Assembly: GCA_015075225.1 (NCBI GenBank)
Contig: JABTUQ010000003.1
Coordinates: forward strand, 1 to 64,000
DNA length: 64,000 bases
Origin: Burkholderiales bacterium
Lineage (GTDB): Bacteria; Pseudomonadota; Gammaproteobacteria; Burkholderiales; Nitrosomonadaceae
Reading direction: 5' to 3'
The notes under the pieces: generated by a model
Told to the model about the DNA's origin: nothing
The model's database searches: none
Seen by the model: the letters and a program-made list of their open reading frames with translations, nothing else
Program-made: the position numbers and the translations under genes
Shown: positions 61,284-64,000 of the stretch, piece after piece
Position numbering within the stretch: position 1 is the first letter of the stretch
Layout: every line of letters begins with the position of its first letter

Positions 61284-62285
61284 CTATTTTCGAAACGAAT
61301 GGCTGGCGCGAGTTAATCTATCAGCAACAGCCAGCCATTCTAAATCATCCGGCGGCGCTTCAATCAAAATTCGCTCAAAATTAGCTTCATCAAGTTTGCG
61401 TAATGTTGCGTATAAAAGTTTTCCGAAGGCTATAGGCTCATCTGGCATGAGTACATGGTGTAGTTTATCAGATGAAATTTGAGGGGCGCTGCGTGTAACT
61501 GCGGCCGTATAAATACCCTGTTGCAGAAGCGTGGAAGATCGAGAAAGAAGAATCTCGCTGGTTGGGCAGATTTCAAGAGGTGTTGAGGTCGCGTAGTGCG
61601 AAGCCAAAGAGCCAGGTGATCGAATTTGGCTGTGTGGCTGAATTTGAATATTTTGTTTAAGTAAATCATTGATTGAAGATAATGGAGTGCCACCGGGCCT
61701 GAGAAGCATAACATTATTGTCAACGCAATTAATGATGGTGCTTTCCAAGCCAATTTCACAAGCTCCCCCGTCAAGGATTACATCAATTTTATCGCCAAAC
61801 GCACATTTGACGTGGTCAGCATTTGTGGGGCTGACAAACCCATAGCGATTAGCTGATGGAGCAGCGATAGCTTTTCGGCTCCCAAGTTGTTCGAGAAGAT
61901 TTAACGCAATCGGGTGTCGAGGGATACGTAATGCAACGGTCTCCTGCCCACCAGTTACACTAACTGGTATGAGCTTACTTTTGGGCAAGATCAATGTAAG
62001 TGGCCCTGGCCAGAAATGTTCGGCTAGTTTCCATGCGGTAGCAGGAATATCTTCGGCCCAAAATTCTAATTCAGATAAATTGGAAAAATGAACAATAAGC
62101 GGATGGTTGGAAGGGCGACCTTTTATTTCAAAAATTTTTTGAATAGCCTGGGGCTGAGAAATATCGGCACCGAGTCCATAAACTGTTTCAGTTGGGAAAG
62201 CAACAACACCGCCAGCTAATAAGCGCTCAACAGCTTGCTGAATATGAAATTTTGTAAATTCTGTGATCAGTTTGTCAGTTTCCAA
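61284..62285 (-). CDS. tsaC: L-threonylcarbamoyladenylate synthase, Sua5 type
   Basis: 333 residues. YrdC domain with VVAFPTETVYGLGADIS, GRPSNHPLIVHFSN, RIPRHPIALNLLE and APSANRYGFVSPTNADH, then a linker and a C-terminal Sua5 domain (about 225-333). It makes the threonylcarbamoyl-AMP needed for t6A37 in tRNAs reading ANN codons. The two-domain length marks it as the Sua5 rather than the short TsaC form. It ends 14 bases before the cbbY start, so they form an operon. Confidence 0.93.
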   Translation of the reverse strand: METDKLITEFTKFHIQQAVERLLAGGVVAFPTETVYGLGADISQPQAIQKIFEIKGRPSNHPLIVHFSNLSELEFWAEDIPATAWKLAEHFWPGPLTLILPKSKLIPVSVTGGQETVALRIPRHPIALNLLEQLGSRKAIAAPSANRYGFVSPTNADHVKCAFGDKIDVILDGGACEIGLESTIINCVDNNVMLLRPGGTPLSSINDLLKQNIQIQPHSQIRSPGSLASHYATSTPLEICPTSEILLSRSSTLLQQGIYTAAVTRSAPQISSDKLHHVLMPDEPIAFGKLLYATLRKLDEANFERILIEAPPDDLEWLAVADRLTRASHSFRK

Positions 62286-62333
62286 GATAGGGAAAACTAA
62301 ATGTAAAAAAACAAAAACCTATTATAGATATAA

Positions 62334-62390
62334 CAAAATACAAAAGATATTAACCATGATTTTAAGATGGTTAATATCTTTTGTATTTTG
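62334..62390. terminator. long perfect hairpin between tsaC and amoC
   Basis: CAAAATACAAAAGATATTAACCAT is complementary, over 24 bp without a mismatch, to the arm at 62367-62390, around a 9-nt loop. It is A/T-rich. It lies upstream of both the minus-strand tsaC and the plus-strand amoC, so it cannot end either. It could insulate amo from upstream transcription, or be a relic of a mobile element. A cruciform is possible. Confidence 0.75.
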
Positions 62391-63511
<1,121 letters not shown>

Positions 63512-63564
63512 TCTGGCAATACGCAAGATACGGGAAGCTGTATCTTTGTGTTAGAAAGGAAAAA

Positions 63565-63602
63565 TGACTGGCGAGTGGCGGAAATATAGCTTTCGCCAGT
63601 CA
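63565..63602 (+). terminator. hairpin in the amoC-amoA gap
   Basis: TGACTGGCGA (63565-63574) pairs perfectly with TCGCCAGTCA (63593-63602), 18-nt loop. No strong T-run follows, so it may act as a partial terminator or a 3' stabiliser giving extra amoC transcript, as has been proposed for this gap in Nitrosomonas. Confidence 0.7.
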
Positions 63603-63674
63603 AAACCAGTGTGCGGTACCTTAAAAAAAGAGGAATCGTAATGTTACTTTTAAAGTATAAGAGGGGAGGACAGG

Positions 63675-64000
63675 GTGAGTATATTTAGAACGGAAGAAAT
63701 CCTGAAAGCGGCCAAGATGCCGCCGGAAGCGGTTCATATGTCACGACTGATTGATGCAGTCTATTTTCCAATTTTGGTGATTTTGCTGGTGGGCACCTAC
63801 CACATGCACTTTATGTTGCTGGCGGGTGACTGGGATTTCTGGATGGACTGGAAAGATCGTCAATGGTGGCCAGTGGTAACTCCGATTGTAGGAATTACCT
63901 ACTGTTCAACAATTATGTATTACCTGTGGGTTAACTATCGTCTGCCGTTTGGTGCAACCTTGTGTGTTGTGTGTTTGCTGATTGGTGAGTGGCTGACACG
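63675..64000 (+). CDS. amoA: ammonia monooxygenase subunit A, 5' part
   Basis: Starts GTG 63675 ([19 protein letters not shown]) and is cut by the window end after about 108 codons of roughly 275. Ribosome site GAGGGGAGGA is 5-14 bases upstream. Membrane segments and the conserved [20 protein letters not shown] and [13 protein letters not shown] are visible. Inferred continuation: rest of amoA, then amoB. This gene is the usual marker for ammonia oxidisers. Confidence 0.98.
   Translation, partial: MSIFRTEEILKAAKMPPEAVHMSRLIDAVYFPILVILLVGTYHMHFMLLAGDWDFWMDWKDRQWWPVVTPIVGITYCSTIMYYLWVNYRLPFGATLCVVCLLIGEWLT

Overview
The window comes from a chemolithoautotrophic ammonia-oxidising betaproteobacterium of the Nitrosomonas europaea/eutropha type. 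The strongest evidence is the right end: a complete amoC followed by the 5' part of amoA (ammonia monooxygenase), and at 45.4-49.6 kb a hydroxylamine oxidation cluster in the order haoA, haoB, cycA (cytochrome c554), cycB (cytochrome cM552). Both energy-generating steps of ammonia oxidation are therefore encoded within 20 kb. The housekeeping genes fit a betaproteobacterium.

Layout. 0-5.7 kb is an accessory, scrambled segment: a broken type I restriction gene (hsdR), an internal piece of a CRISPR helicase gene (cas3) fused head-on to it, an IS5-family element, unassigned remnants and a 140-bp MITE. 5.7-9.0 kb is a two-gene ovothiol operon (ovoA, and an ovoB-like PLP lyase). 9.0-20.4 kb holds a second, related MITE and a ribX fragment, followed by a long stretch where genes can be read only by hopping between frames: cutA-dsbD, an SH3-domain protein, a probable secreted nuclease, an mlaFEDCB phospholipid transport operon, an ABC exporter and bolA. 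20.4-31.3 kb (minus strand) carries sucB-sucA-gltA-sdhE-sdhB, then thrC and hom, then an alaA-type aminotransferase. 31.4-35.2 kb (plus) has an Mth938-like gene, another MITE and ppsA-ppsR. 35.3-45.3 kb has an NlpC/P60 lipoprotein, glnS, lysS, a secreted protein of unknown function, an amidohydrolase, an MBL-fold hydrolase, acsA and rpsT. 45.4-49.7 kb is the hao cluster, again with many small frame breaks. 50.0-57.7 kb is the classic thrS-infC-rpmI-rplT-pheS-pheT-ihfA-merR run plus tRNA-Pro. 57.8-60.5 kb is surE-pcm-nlpD without the rpoS that often follows. 60.5-62.3 kb (minus) is cbbY and a sua5/tsaC gene. 62.3-64 kb is the amo leader, amoC and partial amoA.

How the genes work together. AmoCAB oxidises ammonia to hydroxylamine. 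HaoA takes electrons from hydroxylamine, and cytochromes c554 and cM552 pass them to the quinone pool. CbbY serves RubisCO-based carbon fixation. gltA, sucAB and sdhB belong to the TCA cycle, and ppsA/ppsR and acsA to C3 and C2 metabolism.

Quality caution. Frame breaks are concentrated at 9.8-20.4 kb and 45.4-49.2 kb, with single ones in pheT and surE. In the hao cluster the encoded protein stays legible across the breaks, and paired indels restore frame. That points to sequence or assembly error at least as much as to real gene decay. No new system can be claimed securely. The best leads are a palindromic CGACAA(A/T)TTGTCG motif seen at three sites, an infC gene that appears to start with AUA, a MITE family with two kinds of ends, and an orphan RibX domain.
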